DNA of 64,000 nt from Leucobacter sp. wl10 (GCF_003569785.1 NZ_KZ984005.1:1-64000); one strand, 5' to 3'. Counted from the first letter of the stretch, positions 16,112 through 25,499 are shown. The notes: generated by a model from the sequence alone, not told the origin. Translations and numbers: made by a program.

Positions 16112-17608
16112 ATGACAGCTCAACAGGACAACGTCGAATCAACGGCCGCTCGCCTCGTCTCACCGGAGACCTCCGCGGGACAGATCCCGGTCAATCACAA
16201 GAAGCTGCGCCCGAGACACGTCACCATGATCACCCTCGGCGGCATCATCGGCGCGAGCCTGTTCGTCGGCTCGGGCAACGTCATCCGCTCAGTCGGCCCC
16301 GCAGCCATCGTCTCCTACCTCATCGGTGGCCTGCTGGTCTTCCTCGCCATGCGCATGCTCGGCGAGATGGCGGCGGCCAGACCCACGATCGGCTCGTTCA
16401 TGGAGTACGCCCGTGTGGGGCTGGGCAACTGGGCCGCCTACCTGGTCGGCTGGCTCTACTGGTACTTCTGGGTCGGTGTACTCGCCTACGAGGCGGTACT
16501 CGGCGGTGAGACGCTCCACACCTGGTTCGCCTTCCTGCCCTCCTGGGCGTGGTCGCTCATCCTGATCCTGATCTTCATCGGGGCGAACGCGATCTCAGTG
16601 CGCACCTTCGGCGAGGTCGAGTTCTGGCTCGCCAGCGTCAAGGTGATCGCCATCGTCGTGTTCCTCGGTGCGGGCATCCTCTTCGCCCTCGGTCTATGGC
16701 CGAACGCGACGTTCTCCGTGCCCAATCTGTGGGAGCACGGCGGCTTCGCCCCGAACGGGCTGGGCGTCGCATTCACCGGCGTGGCCCTGGTGATCTTCTC
16801 CTACTTCGGTACCGAGATCGCTGTGATGGCCGCTGCCGAGTCGGAGGACCCCGCGAAGGGCATACGGCAGGCGACGAGCACCGTGATCTGGCGCATCCTG
16901 CTCTTCTTCGTCGGCGCCGTGCTCATCATCACGATGGTGATCCCCTGGGACGAGCTCCCCGAACCCGTCAACGTGGCCGCCGCACCGTTCACTCAGGTGT
17001 TCACCCTGCTCGGACTCCCGGGGGCGGCGGTCATCATGCAGCTCATCATCTTCACCGCGGTCATCTCGGTACTCAACTCCGGACTGTACTCGGCCTCTCG
17101 CATGTTCGCGGCACTCGCGGATCAGGGATTCGCGCCGAGGTTCGTCTCGAGGCGGTCCAAGAACGGGGTCCCCATGTGGGCGCTCATCGCTTCGACAAGT
17201 GGAGCGGTCGTCGCGACGATCGTGAACTTCGCGGCACCCGATTCGGGCATTTTCGACTTCATCATGAACTCGGCGGGTCTTGTCGCGCTCTTCGTCTACG
17301 TGTTCATCGCGCTCACTCAGATGCGCCTGCGCCAGAAGATGACGGCCGAGCAGGTCGCGGGCCTGAAGCTCAAGATGTGGTTGCACCCCTGGCTCAACCT
17401 CCTGCTGATCGTCGCCATCGCGGGAGTGCTGGTAGTCATGCTCACATCGGAGACCGGGCGCATGCAGGTCTGGACAAGCCTCATAGCCACGACCGTGCTC
17501 GTGCTCTGCTGGCCGCTCGTGCGCAAGAACCTCATGAAGCGCAAGACGACGACAGATCCCCGGACTCGCGAGGCGGCGATGAACGGCAAGACCACCACCG
17601 AGCACTGA
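16112..17608 (+). CDS. APC-family amino acid permease (GabP/AnsP-like)
   Basis: This 498-residue permease should import an amino acid or GABA with protons. It shows twelve hydrophobic segments and the amino-acid-transporter signature: TM1 with TLGGIIGASLFVGSG (about 36-50), TM2 with AMRMLGEMAAARP, and TM8-proximal SVLNSGLYSASRMFAAL. The sequence is closest in style to GABA and proline permeases. A charged cytoplasmic tail of about 30 residues follows the last helix. GGTAGGG precedes the ATG. There is no enzyme partner beside it, so the substrate is open. It lies two genes away from the copper amine oxidase region but on a separate transcript. Confidence 0.88.
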   Translation: MTAQQDNVESTAARLVSPETSAGQIPVNHKKLRPRHVTMITLGGIIGASLFVGSGNVIRSVGPAAIVSYLIGGLLVFLAMRMLGEMAAARPTIGSFMEYARVGLGNWAAYLVGWLYWYFWVGVLAYEAVLGGETLHTWFAFLPSWAWSLILILIFIGANAISVRTFGEVEFWLASVKVIAIVVFLGAGILFALGLWPNATFSVPNLWEHGGFAPNGLGVAFTGVALVIFSYFGTEIAVMAAAESEDPAKGIRQATSTVIWRILLFFVGAVLIITMVIPWDELPEPVNVAAAPFTQVFTLLGLPGAAVIMQLIIFTAVISVLNSGLYSASRMFAALADQGFAPRFVSRRSKNGVPMWALIASTSGAVVATIVNFAAPDSGIFDFIMNSAGLVALFVYVFIALTQMRLRQKMTAEQVAGLKLKMWLHPWLNLLLIVAIAGVLVVMLTSETGRMQVWTSLIATTVLVLCWPLVRKNLMKRKTTTDPRTREAAMNGKTTTEH

Positions 17609-17658
17609 GAAGGCTCGCCCGCGAGAACGACCGGCGCGGCCTCACACCCCGTCCCTCG

Positions 17659-18153
17659 CTACCGCTGCGACAGGTAGGTCTCCCGCAGGGCCGGATAGTA
17701 CTGGTCGAAGCCGGGTCTTTCCGTGTCCTCGGTCGCGGCGACCAACAGGTCGAGATAGTACTCCCAGCCCGGGCCGATCTCACCGACGGCGTCGAGCCCG
17801 TCCTCGTCGAGGTGGTGCACGAACCTGAGCAGGGAGTCGTCGCCGTCCTCCTCGACGAGCAGCTCCAGGTGCCAGCCGCCCACCTCGTCCTCCGCCTTGA
17901 GTGCGATCCGATACGGTGCTTCGCACGCGAGAATGCGGATGCCGATCGCCGGCTCGTGATCCTCGAATCTCATGCGCACGCGCACCGCGCCGCCGGCGCG
18001 CCCGTCTCCCTCCCACGGCCCGAACCACCGCTCCGTGAGCTCGGAGTCGGTGAGGTAGCCCCAGGCGTCCTCGACCGGCAGCGCGAGCGAGCGCACGAGC
18101 GTCAGATCGATGCCGCGTTCGGTGCGCACCAGCTTTCCTGTCGCTTCAGTCAT
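17659..18153 (-). CDS. SRPBCC/AHSA1-family protein
   Basis: A 164-residue START/Bet v1-like (SRPBCC) protein of the activator-of-Hsp90-ATPase branch. The N-terminal ALPVEDAWGYLTDSELTERWFGPW and the C-terminal GWEYYLDLLVAA with a final helix are typical. The fold binds hydrophobic ligands; the role is unknown. ATG 18153 is chosen because GGAGA stands eight bases upstream. An alternative ATG at 18165 has the same GGAGA only three bases away. In some bacteria such genes pair with an ArsR regulator, but here the nearest regulator is a LuxR-type response regulator 88 bases upstream on the same strand. Confidence 0.85.
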   Translation of the reverse strand: MTEATGKLVRTERGIDLTLVRSLALPVEDAWGYLTDSELTERWFGPWEGDGRAGGAVRVRMRFEDHEPAIGIRILACEAPYRIALKAEDEVGGWHLELLVEEDGDDSLLRFVHHLDEDGLDAVGEIGPGWEYYLDLLVAATEDTERPGFDQYYPALRETYLSQR

Positions 18154-18240
18154 GGCGGTCTCCATTCTCCGCGTCGTCCCCCGGTCCTCCAGGGTAGCGC
18201 CGAGGTGCGGGTCGCGCACCGGTTCTCGCGCGGATCTCGC

Positions 18241-18921
18241 TCAGCCGCCGGCGGAGACGAGCCCGGACTCGTAGGCCGCGACCACGATCTGCGTCCGGTC
18301 GCGCAGCCCGAGCTTGGCGAGGATCCGCGAGACGTGCGTCTTGACCGTCTGCTCGGAGAGGAAGAGCCCCTCGGCGATCTCCGCGTTCGACTGCCCGGTC
18401 GCCACGAGGCGCATGACGTCGAGCTCGCGCTCCGTGAGCAGCGAGAGCACCGCCGAGGTGTCGCGCGGCGCGGGCCGGGCCGCATAGTCGGCGATGAGCC
18501 TGCTGGTGATGGACGGTGCGAGCAGCGCCTCGCCCGAGGCCACGACCCGCACGGCGGAGACGAGATCCTCGGCCGTCGCGTCCTTGAGCAGGAAGCCGCT
18601 CGCGCCCGCGCGCAGAGCGGAGAAGACGTACTCGTCGGCGTCGAAGGTCGTGAGCACGAGCACCCGCGGATGCGCGAGGCCGGGCATGGCGTGGATCGCG
18701 CGCGTCGCGTCGAGTCCGTTCATCCGCGGCATGCGGATGTCCATGAGCACCACGTCGGGCCTCGTGCGGCGCACGAGTTCGACGACCTCGCTCCCGTCGG
18801 ACGCGCTGCCCACGACCGAGACGTCCTCCTGCGCGTCGAGCAGCGCGCCGAATCCCTGGCGCACCATCGCCTGGTCGTCGACGATCACTACTCGGATGGG
18901 TGATGGCGAGGGATCCGGCAT
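18241..18921 (-). CDS. NarL/LuxR-family response regulator
   Basis: This 226-residue regulator has a receiver domain (residues about 9-125, phospho-acceptor Asp61 in VVLMDIRMPRMNG, and a KDATAEDL alpha5 region) and a LuxR-type HTH (LTERELDVMRLVATGQSNAEI, about 160-215). It should activate or repress genes when phosphorylated. Its cognate kinase is most likely the NarL-type histidine kinase at 20030-21982. That kinase is on the opposite strand beyond a transporter gene, an unusual split arrangement. ATG 18921 was taken; upstream frame extension reads through the divergent promoter. Confidence 0.92.
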   Translation of the reverse strand: MPDPSPSPIRVVIVDDQAMVRQGFGALLDAQEDVSVVGSASDGSEVVELVRRTRPDVVLMDIRMPRMNGLDATRAIHAMPGLAHPRVLVLTTFDADEYVFSALRAGASGFLLKDATAEDLVSAVRVVASGEALLAPSITSRLIADYAARPAPRDTSAVLSLLTERELDVMRLVATGQSNAEIAEGLFLSEQTVKTHVSRILAKLGLRDRTQIVVAAYESGLVSAGG

Positions 18922-19032
18922 GCCATCGATGCTAGTCGGGTGCGGGCGGAGCGGATATCCCCCTGCGGTATGACGCGGATTCACTCCGCGGTACGACGCC
19001 GACCGGCCGTCCTCCCTCCTAGCGTGAGCATC

Positions 19033-20028
19033 ATGTTCGTCACAGCCATCGCCCTCGCCGCTCTCGGAGCCGTCGGCCTCGCGGTCGGCACGCACCTGCA
19101 GCACCGGGCCGTCAGGGAGGGCGCGGCCGGGAGACCGCGCGACGTCCGCAACGGCACCGCCCGCGCGCTCCTCCGACCGGTGTGGCTGCTCGGCCTCGGG
19201 CTCATCGCGGTCGCGACCGCGCTCAACGTCGCGGCGCTCGGCCTCGCCCCGATCGCGCTCGTGCAGCCGGTCGGCTCCCTCGCGCTCGTGTGCGCCGTGA
19301 TCATCAGCGCCCTCGCGCTGCGGGTGCCCGTGCGACGCGGGCTGGTGCTCGGGATCTCGCTGACCGTCGTCTCCGTCGCCGTCTTCGTCGGGGTCTCGGC
19401 GGGCTTCGCGAGCGGGGCCCGGGCGACGGACTCAGCCGTGTCGCTGCTCACCTGGCTGCTGCTCGGCCTGAGCGCGCTCGCCCTGCTCGTCGCCCGCGCC
19501 CGCTCCGGTCACATCGCGCGCGTCGCCTGCGCGGGCATCGTCTTCGGCGCGGTGGCCTCCGCGGTGCACGTGGTCGCCGTCGAGGCGCTCGCCCGCTTCG
19601 GGCCGAGCCTCACCGGCGCCGGCCCTCTCGACACGGGGACGGTCGCGGGCACCGACGCGGTCTCTGCGTCCCGCCTCTGGGGTCTGATCGCGCTGCTCGC
19701 CGTCGCCTCGGCGCTCGGGATGTGGCTCGTGCAGACCGCGTACGCGAGCGGGCCGCCCGAGACCGTGCTCGCGGGCCTCACCGTGATCGATCCGCTCGCC
19801 GCGGTCGCGATCGGGGCGATCGTGCTCGGGGAGTACGCGCGGATCCCGCAGCCAGGGATCCTGGCGCTCACCCTGAGCGGCCTCTCCGCGTTCGCGGGGA
19901 TCGCCCTCGTCGTGCGCTGCCACCCCTCCCTCGCATCAGCACGTCGACCCGGGCCGGATCAGGAACCCGTCTCCCACGTTGAAACCCTCGACGCCGATGG
20001 CGCCTCTACCCCGAATAGGAGAAGCTGA
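19033..20028 (+). CDS. DMT-superfamily multi-helix membrane transporter
   Basis: This 331-residue membrane protein has about nine to ten hydrophobic helices and the DMT-like pattern of paired repeats (VAALGLAPIALVQPVGSLAL in the first half, YASGPPETVLAGLTVIDPLA in the second). Actinobacterial DMT or NIPA-like proteins look like this; no substrate is indicated. ATG 19033 is preferred; GTG 19024 in frame is an alternative. It ends two bases before the histidine kinase start and so is coupled with it, and it is divergent from the response regulator. The three genes probably form one functional unit, with the transporter either a target of or an accessory to signalling. Confidence 0.75.
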   Translation: MFVTAIALAALGAVGLAVGTHLQHRAVREGAAGRPRDVRNGTARALLRPVWLLGLGLIAVATALNVAALGLAPIALVQPVGSLALVCAVIISALALRVPVRRGLVLGISLTVVSVAVFVGVSAGFASGARATDSAVSLLTWLLLGLSALALLVARARSGHIARVACAGIVFGAVASAVHVVAVEALARFGPSLTGAGPLDTGTVAGTDAVSASRLWGLIALLAVASALGMWLVQTAYASGPPETVLAGLTVIDPLAAVAIGAIVLGEYARIPQPGILALTLSGLSAFAGIALVVRCHPSLASARRPGPDQEPVSHVETLDADGASTPNRRS

Positions 20029-20029
20029 C

Positions 20030-21982
20030 ATGGTGAACACGTCACCCGCCGCGACGAGGAGGACCCCGCTCTTCGACCCCGCGCAGCTCGCGAGGGACTA
20101 CGCCTACGTTATGCCGGGCTTCGTCATCTCGCTGTTCGCGTTCGTCGTGCTCGTTCCGCTCACCGCGCTGTCGATCGGCACGCTGATCATCTGGGTGGGC
20201 GCTCTGCTGCTGCCGCTCACGCTGGTCATCGCGTCTGGCTTCGCACAGCTGTCCCGCACCCGGCTGCGCCTCTGGGGCCGCGAGCTCCCCGCCGTGCGAT
20301 ACGCGCCCCCGTCCAGCGGCTTCCCCGGCCTCCTCCAGCGCATGACCGAGCCGCGGCGCTGGCTCGATCTGGCATTCGAGACGGTGGTCGCCTTTCCCCT
20401 GCGCACCTTCACCTTCGTCGTGGCCGTCACGTGGACAGCAGGCGCCGCGGGTGGGCTCACCTTCCCGATCTGGGGCGTCTTCCTGCCGCAGGACGACCCC
20501 CCGCTCGCGGGGCGGATCCTCGAGGCGATCACGGACGGATCCGCGCCCGACGCCGTCTCGCGCTCGTTCCTCCTCGACGCCGGCTTCAACGTCGTGTGCG
20601 GGGCGATCCTCCTCCTCACGCTGCCGATGGTGATGCGCGGGCTCGCGCTGCTCGACGCCGCCACGACGTCGGCGGCGCTCGGGGGGCCCGACGCGGAGCG
20701 CGGCATCCCCGGCTCCGCTGGCTCCCCCGCTCCGGAGCCGGCCGCCGCCTCCGCCGCCCCCGCAGGGGGCGCGGGGCGTCCCGCGGACGGTCTCGCGCGA
20801 TTCGCGTCGGGCGAAGGGTGGGTCTGGATCGCGGCGGTCCTCACCGCCGTCGTCTCGATCGCCGTCGGATGGCCGGTGCTCGCCGTGCTGCTCGAGGTGC
20901 CCGTGGTGTTCGCCATGTGCGTCACGCTGGCCTCCGCAACAGCCCTGCTCATCGCGATCCGGTGGCCCATGACGGGGGTCGCCCTGCAGACGATCGCCGC
21001 GGTCGCCACGGCGCTCCTCTCCTTCGGTGCCCCGGATCCGTTCTGGCCGTGGCCGTGGCCCGTCATGACGCTCATCCTGCAGGCCGTGCTCGTGCTGCTC
21101 GTCGCGCTGCGGAACCCCTGGCCGCGGGCGGTCGCCGCCTGGGCCCTGCCGCAGGCCGGCGTACTGGCCGTCGCCCTCGCCATCGGCCTCACCCCCGGGG
21201 CCTGGAGCAGCGTCATCGTGTCGTCGAGCGTCTCCCTCGGTGTGCTCGCGATCGGCATCGCCGTGCGCCAGCTGCTGACCAGCCGCGGCGCCCTGCGCGA
21301 GGAGCAGCGCACGAGCGCCGAGCTGGCCGGGCAGCGCAGCGAGCTCGCCGAGCGCAACCGGATCGCGCGGGAGCTGCACGACGTGGTGGCCCACAGCATG
21401 TCGGTCATCAGCGTGCAGGCGACGACCGCGAAGTACCGGCTTCCCGGCATGGATCCCGACGCCGCCGGGGAGTTCGAGTCGATCGCGGCCTCGTCGCGGC
21501 AGGCCCTCGCGGAGATGAGGGGGCTGCTGGGGGTGCTCCGCTCGCCCGATCGTCGGGCCGAGCTCGCGCCCCAGCCCGGCCTCGCGGACATCCCGGCGCT
21601 GATCGAGGCCACCCGCCGCTCGGGCGCGCTCATCGTGTTCCGCTCCGAGGTCGACGGCGCGGAGGCCCCGTCGAACGCGGGATCGGTGCCCGCCGCGACC
21701 GCGCTCACCGTCTACCGCATCGTGCAGGAAGCGCTGAGCAACGCCGTGCGGCACTCCCCCGGCGCGGAGATCGAGGTCGCGGTGACGGTGACCGGCGACC
21801 GGGTCGCGGTCGACGTCGTCAACGGGCCGCCTGTTGGCTCCGATCCGCCGCAGGCCGCTCCCGGAGCCGGTCTCGGGCTCTCCGGTGTGCGGGAGCGGAC
21901 CGCGGCGCTCGGCGGCGCCGTCGACGCCGGCCGGACCGAATCGGGCGGGTTCCGCGTGCACGCCCGCCTGCCGCTCGGCTGA
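20030..21982 (+). CDS. NarL-type sensor histidine kinase with N-terminal membrane sensor domain
   Basis: This 650-residue kinase phosphorylates a response regulator, most likely the one at 18241-18921. The N-terminal 200 residues contain a putative membrane sensor region (FVISLFAFVVLVPLTALSIG and further helices). A Pro/Ala-rich linker near 235-255 precedes a second set of helices (about 265-420). The HisKA_3 box is IARELHDVVAHSM with His450. The ATPase region has NAVRHSP (N-box) and GAGLGLSGVRER (G-box). ATG 20030 follows AGGAG and lies one base after the upstream TGA. The N-terminal membrane unit is duplicated relative to the usual kinase of this class. Confidence 0.9.
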   Translation: MVNTSPAATRRTPLFDPAQLARDYAYVMPGFVISLFAFVVLVPLTALSIGTLIIWVGALLLPLTLVIASGFAQLSRTRLRLWGRELPAVRYAPPSSGFPGLLQRMTEPRRWLDLAFETVVAFPLRTFTFVVAVTWTAGAAGGLTFPIWGVFLPQDDPPLAGRILEAITDGSAPDAVSRSFLLDAGFNVVCGAILLLTLPMVMRGLALLDAATTSAALGGPDAERGIPGSAGSPAPEPAAASAAPAGGAGRPADGLARFASGEGWVWIAAVLTAVVSIAVGWPVLAVLLEVPVVFAMCVTLASATALLIAIRWPMTGVALQTIAAVATALLSFGAPDPFWPWPWPVMTLILQAVLVLLVALRNPWPRAVAAWALPQAGVLAVALAIGLTPGAWSSVIVSSSVSLGVLAIGIAVRQLLTSRGALREEQRTSAELAGQRSELAERNRIARELHDVVAHSMSVISVQATTAKYRLPGMDPDAAGEFESIAASSRQALAEMRGLLGVLRSPDRRAELAPQPGLADIPALIEATRRSGALIVFRSEVDGAEAPSNAGSVPAATALTVYRIVQEALSNAVRHSPGAEIEVAVTVTGDRVAVDVVNGPPVGSDPPQAAPGAGLGLSGVRERTAALGGAVDAGRTESGGFRVHARLPLG

Positions 21983-21995
21983 GGGTCGGTGCGAC

Positions 21996-22679
21996 ATGGA
22001 CGTCATCAACGAGCTCATCCTCCAGGCCGCCGCCTCCCCCTGGCTGATCCTGGTCGTGTTCGGCACCGCCGTCGTCGACGGCTTCTTTCCGCCCGTCCCC
22101 AGCGAGACGGTGCTGGTGGCAGCGGCGGCCGTGACGGGGTCCGCCGGCGACGCCCCCGCCGTCGCGCTGCTGTGCCTCGTCGGAGCGGTCGGTGCGATGA
22201 TCGGCGACAACATCGCCTACGGGATCGGCCGCGCCGTCGGCACCGCGCGCTTCCGCTGGATGCGCGGCCCCCGGGTCTCCACGGCCTTCGCCCGCGCGCA
22301 GCGCGCACTCGAGCGTCGCGGCGCACCGCTCATCCTCGGCGCCCGCTACGTCCCGGTCGGCCGCGTGGCCGTCAACATGAGCGCCGGCGCGCTGCGCTAC
22401 CCCTGGCGCCGCTTCCTGCCGCTCAGCGCGGTCGGCGGTGCGGCCTGGGCGCTGTACAGCGCCGGCATCGGCACCCTCGCCGGCCGCTGGCTGGAGGGCC
22501 GCCCGCTGCTCGGCGCCGCGCTGGGCATCGCACTCGCGATCGCGATCGGCCTCGTCGTCGATCGCGTCGCCGCGGTTCGGCGGCGGCGCGCGGAGGCCGC
22601 AGCGGACGCGGCGGGCGCGAAACCGGGCTCCCCGGCGAAGGCGCGGGAAGAGGCACCGGGCGTCCGGATCCCGGGGTGA
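21996..22679 (+). CDS. DedA-family membrane protein
   Basis: This 227-residue protein belongs to the DedA (VTT/SNARE-associated) family, whose members act as phospholipid or undecaprenyl-phosphate flippases. The key features are the re-entrant FFPPVPSETVLVAAA segment (about 30), GDNIAYGIGRAVG (about 70), and the conserved basic GARYVPVGRVAVNMSAG loop (about 120) with the family's F/G-x-R-F/Y-x-P pattern. It starts 13 bases after the kinase stop, probably in the same transcript. The C-terminal 40 residues are charged and Ala-rich, likely disordered in the cytoplasm. Confidence 0.88.
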   Translation: MDVINELILQAAASPWLILVVFGTAVVDGFFPPVPSETVLVAAAAVTGSAGDAPAVALLCLVGAVGAMIGDNIAYGIGRAVGTARFRWMRGPRVSTAFARAQRALERRGAPLILGARYVPVGRVAVNMSAGALRYPWRRFLPLSAVGGAAWALYSAGIGTLAGRWLEGRPLLGAALGIALAIAIGLVVDRVAAVRRRRAEAAADAAGAKPGSPAKAREEAPGVRIPG

Positions 22680-22729
22680 GACGCGTCCGGTGCTTGCGAG
22701 TGCGCCGGGATCCTGGCACACTCGAACGC

Positions 22730-22792
22730 GTGAAGAAGTAGCGCAGCCCTGTTCCGCGGCCGAGGCGTCTGCCCGGCGGAACGCCGCTCCGC
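22730..22792 (+). promoter_or_regulatory. Possible leader with tiny ORF and alternative hairpins before the ABC-F gene
   Basis: A four-codon reading frame (GTG AAG AAG TAG, 22730-22741) is followed by TTCCGC (22752-22757), which can pair with GCGGAA (22776-22781). The same GCGGA can instead pair with TCCGC at 22788-22792, just before the gene's Shine-Dalgarno sequence. Mutually exclusive stems of this kind resemble the translation-attenuation leaders of antibiotic-responsive ABC-F genes. The pairing is short, the region is very GC-rich, and the small ORF has no ribosome site, so chance is possible. Confidence 0.25.
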
Positions 22793-22808
22793 ACCGAAAG
22801 GCACTCTC

Positions 22809-24602
22809 TTGCCAGCGCACGCTTCGCACTCGTATTCCCCGTCGTCCTCCGACGCCTCGGCGCACCTGCGCATCGAGGGCGTCTCCAAATCCTTCGCGGG
22901 CAGGCGGGTGCTCACAGACATCTCGTTCACGGTCCCGGCCGACGACCGCGTCGGGCTGATCGGCGAGAACGGATCGGGGAAGTCCACGCTCCTGCGGATC
23001 ATCGCCGGGCGATCCCGAGCCGACGCCGGCTCGGTACGGGCCGTCGTGCCCGGCGGCGGCGAGCCGAGGATCGGGCTCCTCCACCAGCAGCCGCCGTTCT
23101 CGCCTGCGGATACGATCGAGGCGGCCGTGGAGTCGGCGATCCGTCCGGCGCGCGAGGCGGCGGCGGACGTCGACCGGCGGGCCCGCGCGCTCGCCGACGC
23201 GTCGGACGACCCCGCGGTCGCGGACGCCTACGCCCGAGCGCTCGACACCGCCGAGCGACTCGGCGCCTGGGAGATCGACTCCCGGGTGGACGCGATGCTC
23301 GCGGGGGTCGGCCTCGCCGGGATCGCGCGGGACCGCAGGGCCGGCGAGCTGTCGGGCGGGCAGCGGGCACGCCTGTCGCTGGCGTGGACCCTCCTGAACG
23401 CCCCCGATGTGCTGCTGCTCGACGAGCCCACAAACCACCTCGACGACCAGGCGGCCGAGTTCCTCCAGCGCGTGCTCACGGGCTGGCGCGGCCCGGTGCT
23501 CTTCGCCAGCCACGATCGTGCCTTCCTCGACGAGACGGCCGCCTCGCTGATCGACCTCGACCCGTCTCCGAGGCCCCACGCGGTGACGGGCGATCTGGTT
23601 CAGGACGGGTCGGAGAGCGGAATCGGGGTGACCCGCTTCACGGGCGCCTACGGCGACTACCTCGCCGCGCGCGCCGATGAGCGGCGCAGGTGGGAGCAGC
23701 GGTTCCGCGACGAGCAGGCCGAGCTCGCGCGCCTGCGGGCGTCCGTGCACGACAACCACACCGTGGGACACGCCGACTGGAAGCCCCGCACCGAGAGCAA
23801 GATGGCGCAGAAGTTCTACGCCGACCGCAACGCGAGGGTGGTGTCGCGGCGGGTGAACGACGCCCGCTCGCGGCTGGAGGATCTGGAGCGGCGGCAGATC
23901 CGCAGGCCGCCGGCCGAGCTGCGGTTCGCGGGCCTCGCCGTCGCGGGCTCCCGCCCGCAGGACGTCGCTCCCGGCCCGATCCTGACCGTTGCGGGCGTCG
24001 CGGTCGCCGGCCGGCTCGCCCCGGTCGACCTGTCAGCGGGCCGCGGTGAGCGGTGGCTGCTAACGGGCCCGAACGGGGCGGGGAAATCGACCCTCCTGCA
24101 CGCGATCGACGGGCGGCTGCGACCGTCGAGCGGCGCCGTGCACGTGCGCGCAGGCGCGCGAGTGGGGCTGCTCGATCAGGAGGTCGCCCTCCCCGCCGCC
24201 CGGGGCCGCGACGGCGAGCCGACCGCCCGCGAGGTCTACGAGGCGGGGGTGGGGCCCGAACGGGCCGAGGCGGTGCCGCTCGCGACGTTCGGGCTGCTCG
24301 CGGGGCGCGACGAGAACCGTGCCGCGGCCCGGCTCAGCGTAGGCCAGCAGCGCCGCCTGGCGCTCGCAATCCTGCTCTCGAGCCCGCCCGACGTCCTGCT
24401 GCTCGACGAGCCGACCAACCACCTCTCGCTGCCGCTCGTGAACGCCATCGAGGACGCCCTGCAGGACTACCCCGGAACGGTCCTGATCGCCTCGCACGAC
24501 CGCTGGCTGCGGCGACGGTGGAGCGGGCGGCGCCTCAATCTCGCGGCGGCCGGGCGGGAGGCGTTCGAGTTCGCCCCGGCGAACTCCGGGAAGCACCCCT
24601 GA
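22809..24602 (+). CDS. ABC-F family ATPase (ribosome-associated, possible resistance or translation factor)
   Basis: This 597-residue protein has two ATP-binding domains and no membrane segment, the ABC-F layout. Domain 1 has GENGSGKST (about residue 57), LSGGQRARLSL (about 180) and LLLDEPTNHLD (about 203). Domain 2 has GPNGAGKST (about 422), LSVGQQRRLAL (about 514) and LLLDEPTNHLS (about 537). ABC-F proteins act on the ribosomal E site, either protecting from antibiotics or aiding translation. The inter-domain linker (about 285-360) is charged and helical. The second signature has V instead of G at its third position. The start is TTG 22809, eight bases after GAAAGG; no better ATG exists. 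A possible attenuator lies upstream. Confidence 0.88.
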   Translation: MPAHASHSYSPSSSDASAHLRIEGVSKSFAGRRVLTDISFTVPADDRVGLIGENGSGKSTLLRIIAGRSRADAGSVRAVVPGGGEPRIGLLHQQPPFSPADTIEAAVESAIRPAREAAADVDRRARALADASDDPAVADAYARALDTAERLGAWEIDSRVDAMLAGVGLAGIARDRRAGELSGGQRARLSLAWTLLNAPDVLLLDEPTNHLDDQAAEFLQRVLTGWRGPVLFASHDRAFLDETAASLIDLDPSPRPHAVTGDLVQDGSESGIGVTRFTGAYGDYLAARADERRRWEQRFRDEQAELARLRASVHDNHTVGHADWKPRTESKMAQKFYADRNARVVSRRVNDARSRLEDLERRQIRRPPAELRFAGLAVAGSRPQDVAPGPILTVAGVAVAGRLAPVDLSAGRGERWLLTGPNGAGKSTLLHAIDGRLRPSSGAVHVRAGARVGLLDQEVALPAARGRDGEPTAREVYEAGVGPERAEAVPLATFGLLAGRDENRAAARLSVGQQRRLALAILLSSPPDVLLLDEPTNHLSLPLVNAIEDALQDYPGTVLIASHDRWLRRRWSGRRLNLAAAGREAFEFAPANSGKHP

Positions 24603-24723
24603 CGAGGTGGGAATCGGGCTTCTCCCTCTCGCTCGAACCTTGCTAGCGTAGCTGCTCGTGCGCCGCGGCCCCCCAGCAGGCGCAGGCACCGAGCGGCCCA
24701 GAACTCACCAGGAGCGCCGACCC

Positions 24724-25455
24724 ATGAACAATGAGACCATCAACGTAGCGAACCCGCACGAGTACGATCACACGCACTCCTCCTCCGCTGGATCGGGCTG
24801 GCTGCGCGCCTCGGTGTTCGGCGCGATGGACGGGCTCGTCTCGAACATCGGCCTCATCACCGGCATCGCGGCGGCCGGCGCGAGCCCGGGCCTCATCGCC
24901 ATCACGGGCCTCTCGGGCCTCATCTCGGGCGGGATATCGATGGCGCTCGGCGAGTACACCTCGGTGCGCACGCAGAACGAGCAGCTCGCGGTCGAGGTGA
25001 ACACCGAGCGAGACGCGCTGAGCCGCAACCCCGTGGGAGAGGAGGCCGAGCTCGCGGCGATGTTCGGCCGGCTCGGCATGGAGGAGGGGACCGCTCGCGC
25101 GGCGGCATCGCAGGTGCACACCGATCACGAGCAGGCGCTCAAGGTGCATCTCGCGCACGAGCTCGGTCTCAGCCCGGACGACCGACCCTCCCCGATGGTC
25201 GCCGCGATGGCCTCGCTGATCGCGTTCAGCATCGGCGCGATCATTCCGGTGCTGCCCTTCCTCTTCGGCTTCGGAACCCTGTGGTGGGGACTGATGTTCG
25301 GAGCCGTGGGTCTGCTCGCCGCCGGCTTCGCAGCCGCGAGGTTCACCGACCGCAGCCCGCTGTCGGGCGCCGCGCGCCAGCTGCTCTTCGGCGGCATCGC
25401 GGTGGCCGTGACGTACGGCATCGGGCGGCTGATGGGGGTCTCGGCCCTCGGATAG
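24724..25455 (+). CDS. VIT1/CCC1-family iron/manganese transporter
   Basis: This 243-residue membrane protein belongs to the VIT1/CCC1 group, which moves Fe2+ or Mn2+ across membranes. The family segments are SVFGAMDGLVSNIGLI in TM1, GLSGLISGGISMALGEYTSVRTQ in TM2 (split here for length), a charged cytoplasmic region rich in Glu (about 90-150), and three C-terminal helices beginning near ASLIAFSIGAIIPVLP. ATG 24724 is chosen because the preceding frame lacks a ribosome site. The His-rich start (HEYDHTH) may bind metal. The gene is alone, about 120 bases after the ABC-F gene. Confidence 0.9.
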   Translation: MNNETINVANPHEYDHTHSSSAGSGWLRASVFGAMDGLVSNIGLITGIAAAGASPGLIAITGLSGLISGGISMALGEYTSVRTQNEQLAVEVNTERDALSRNPVGEEAELAAMFGRLGMEEGTARAAASQVHTDHEQALKVHLAHELGLSPDDRPSPMVAAMASLIAFSIGAIIPVLPFLFGFGTLWWGLMFGAVGLLAAGFAAARFTDRSPLSGAARQLLFGGIAVAVTYGIGRLMGVSALG

Positions 25456-25499
25456 CCGACCAGGACTCCGCCCTGCGAGGCAGCGCCTATGCTGGGGGC

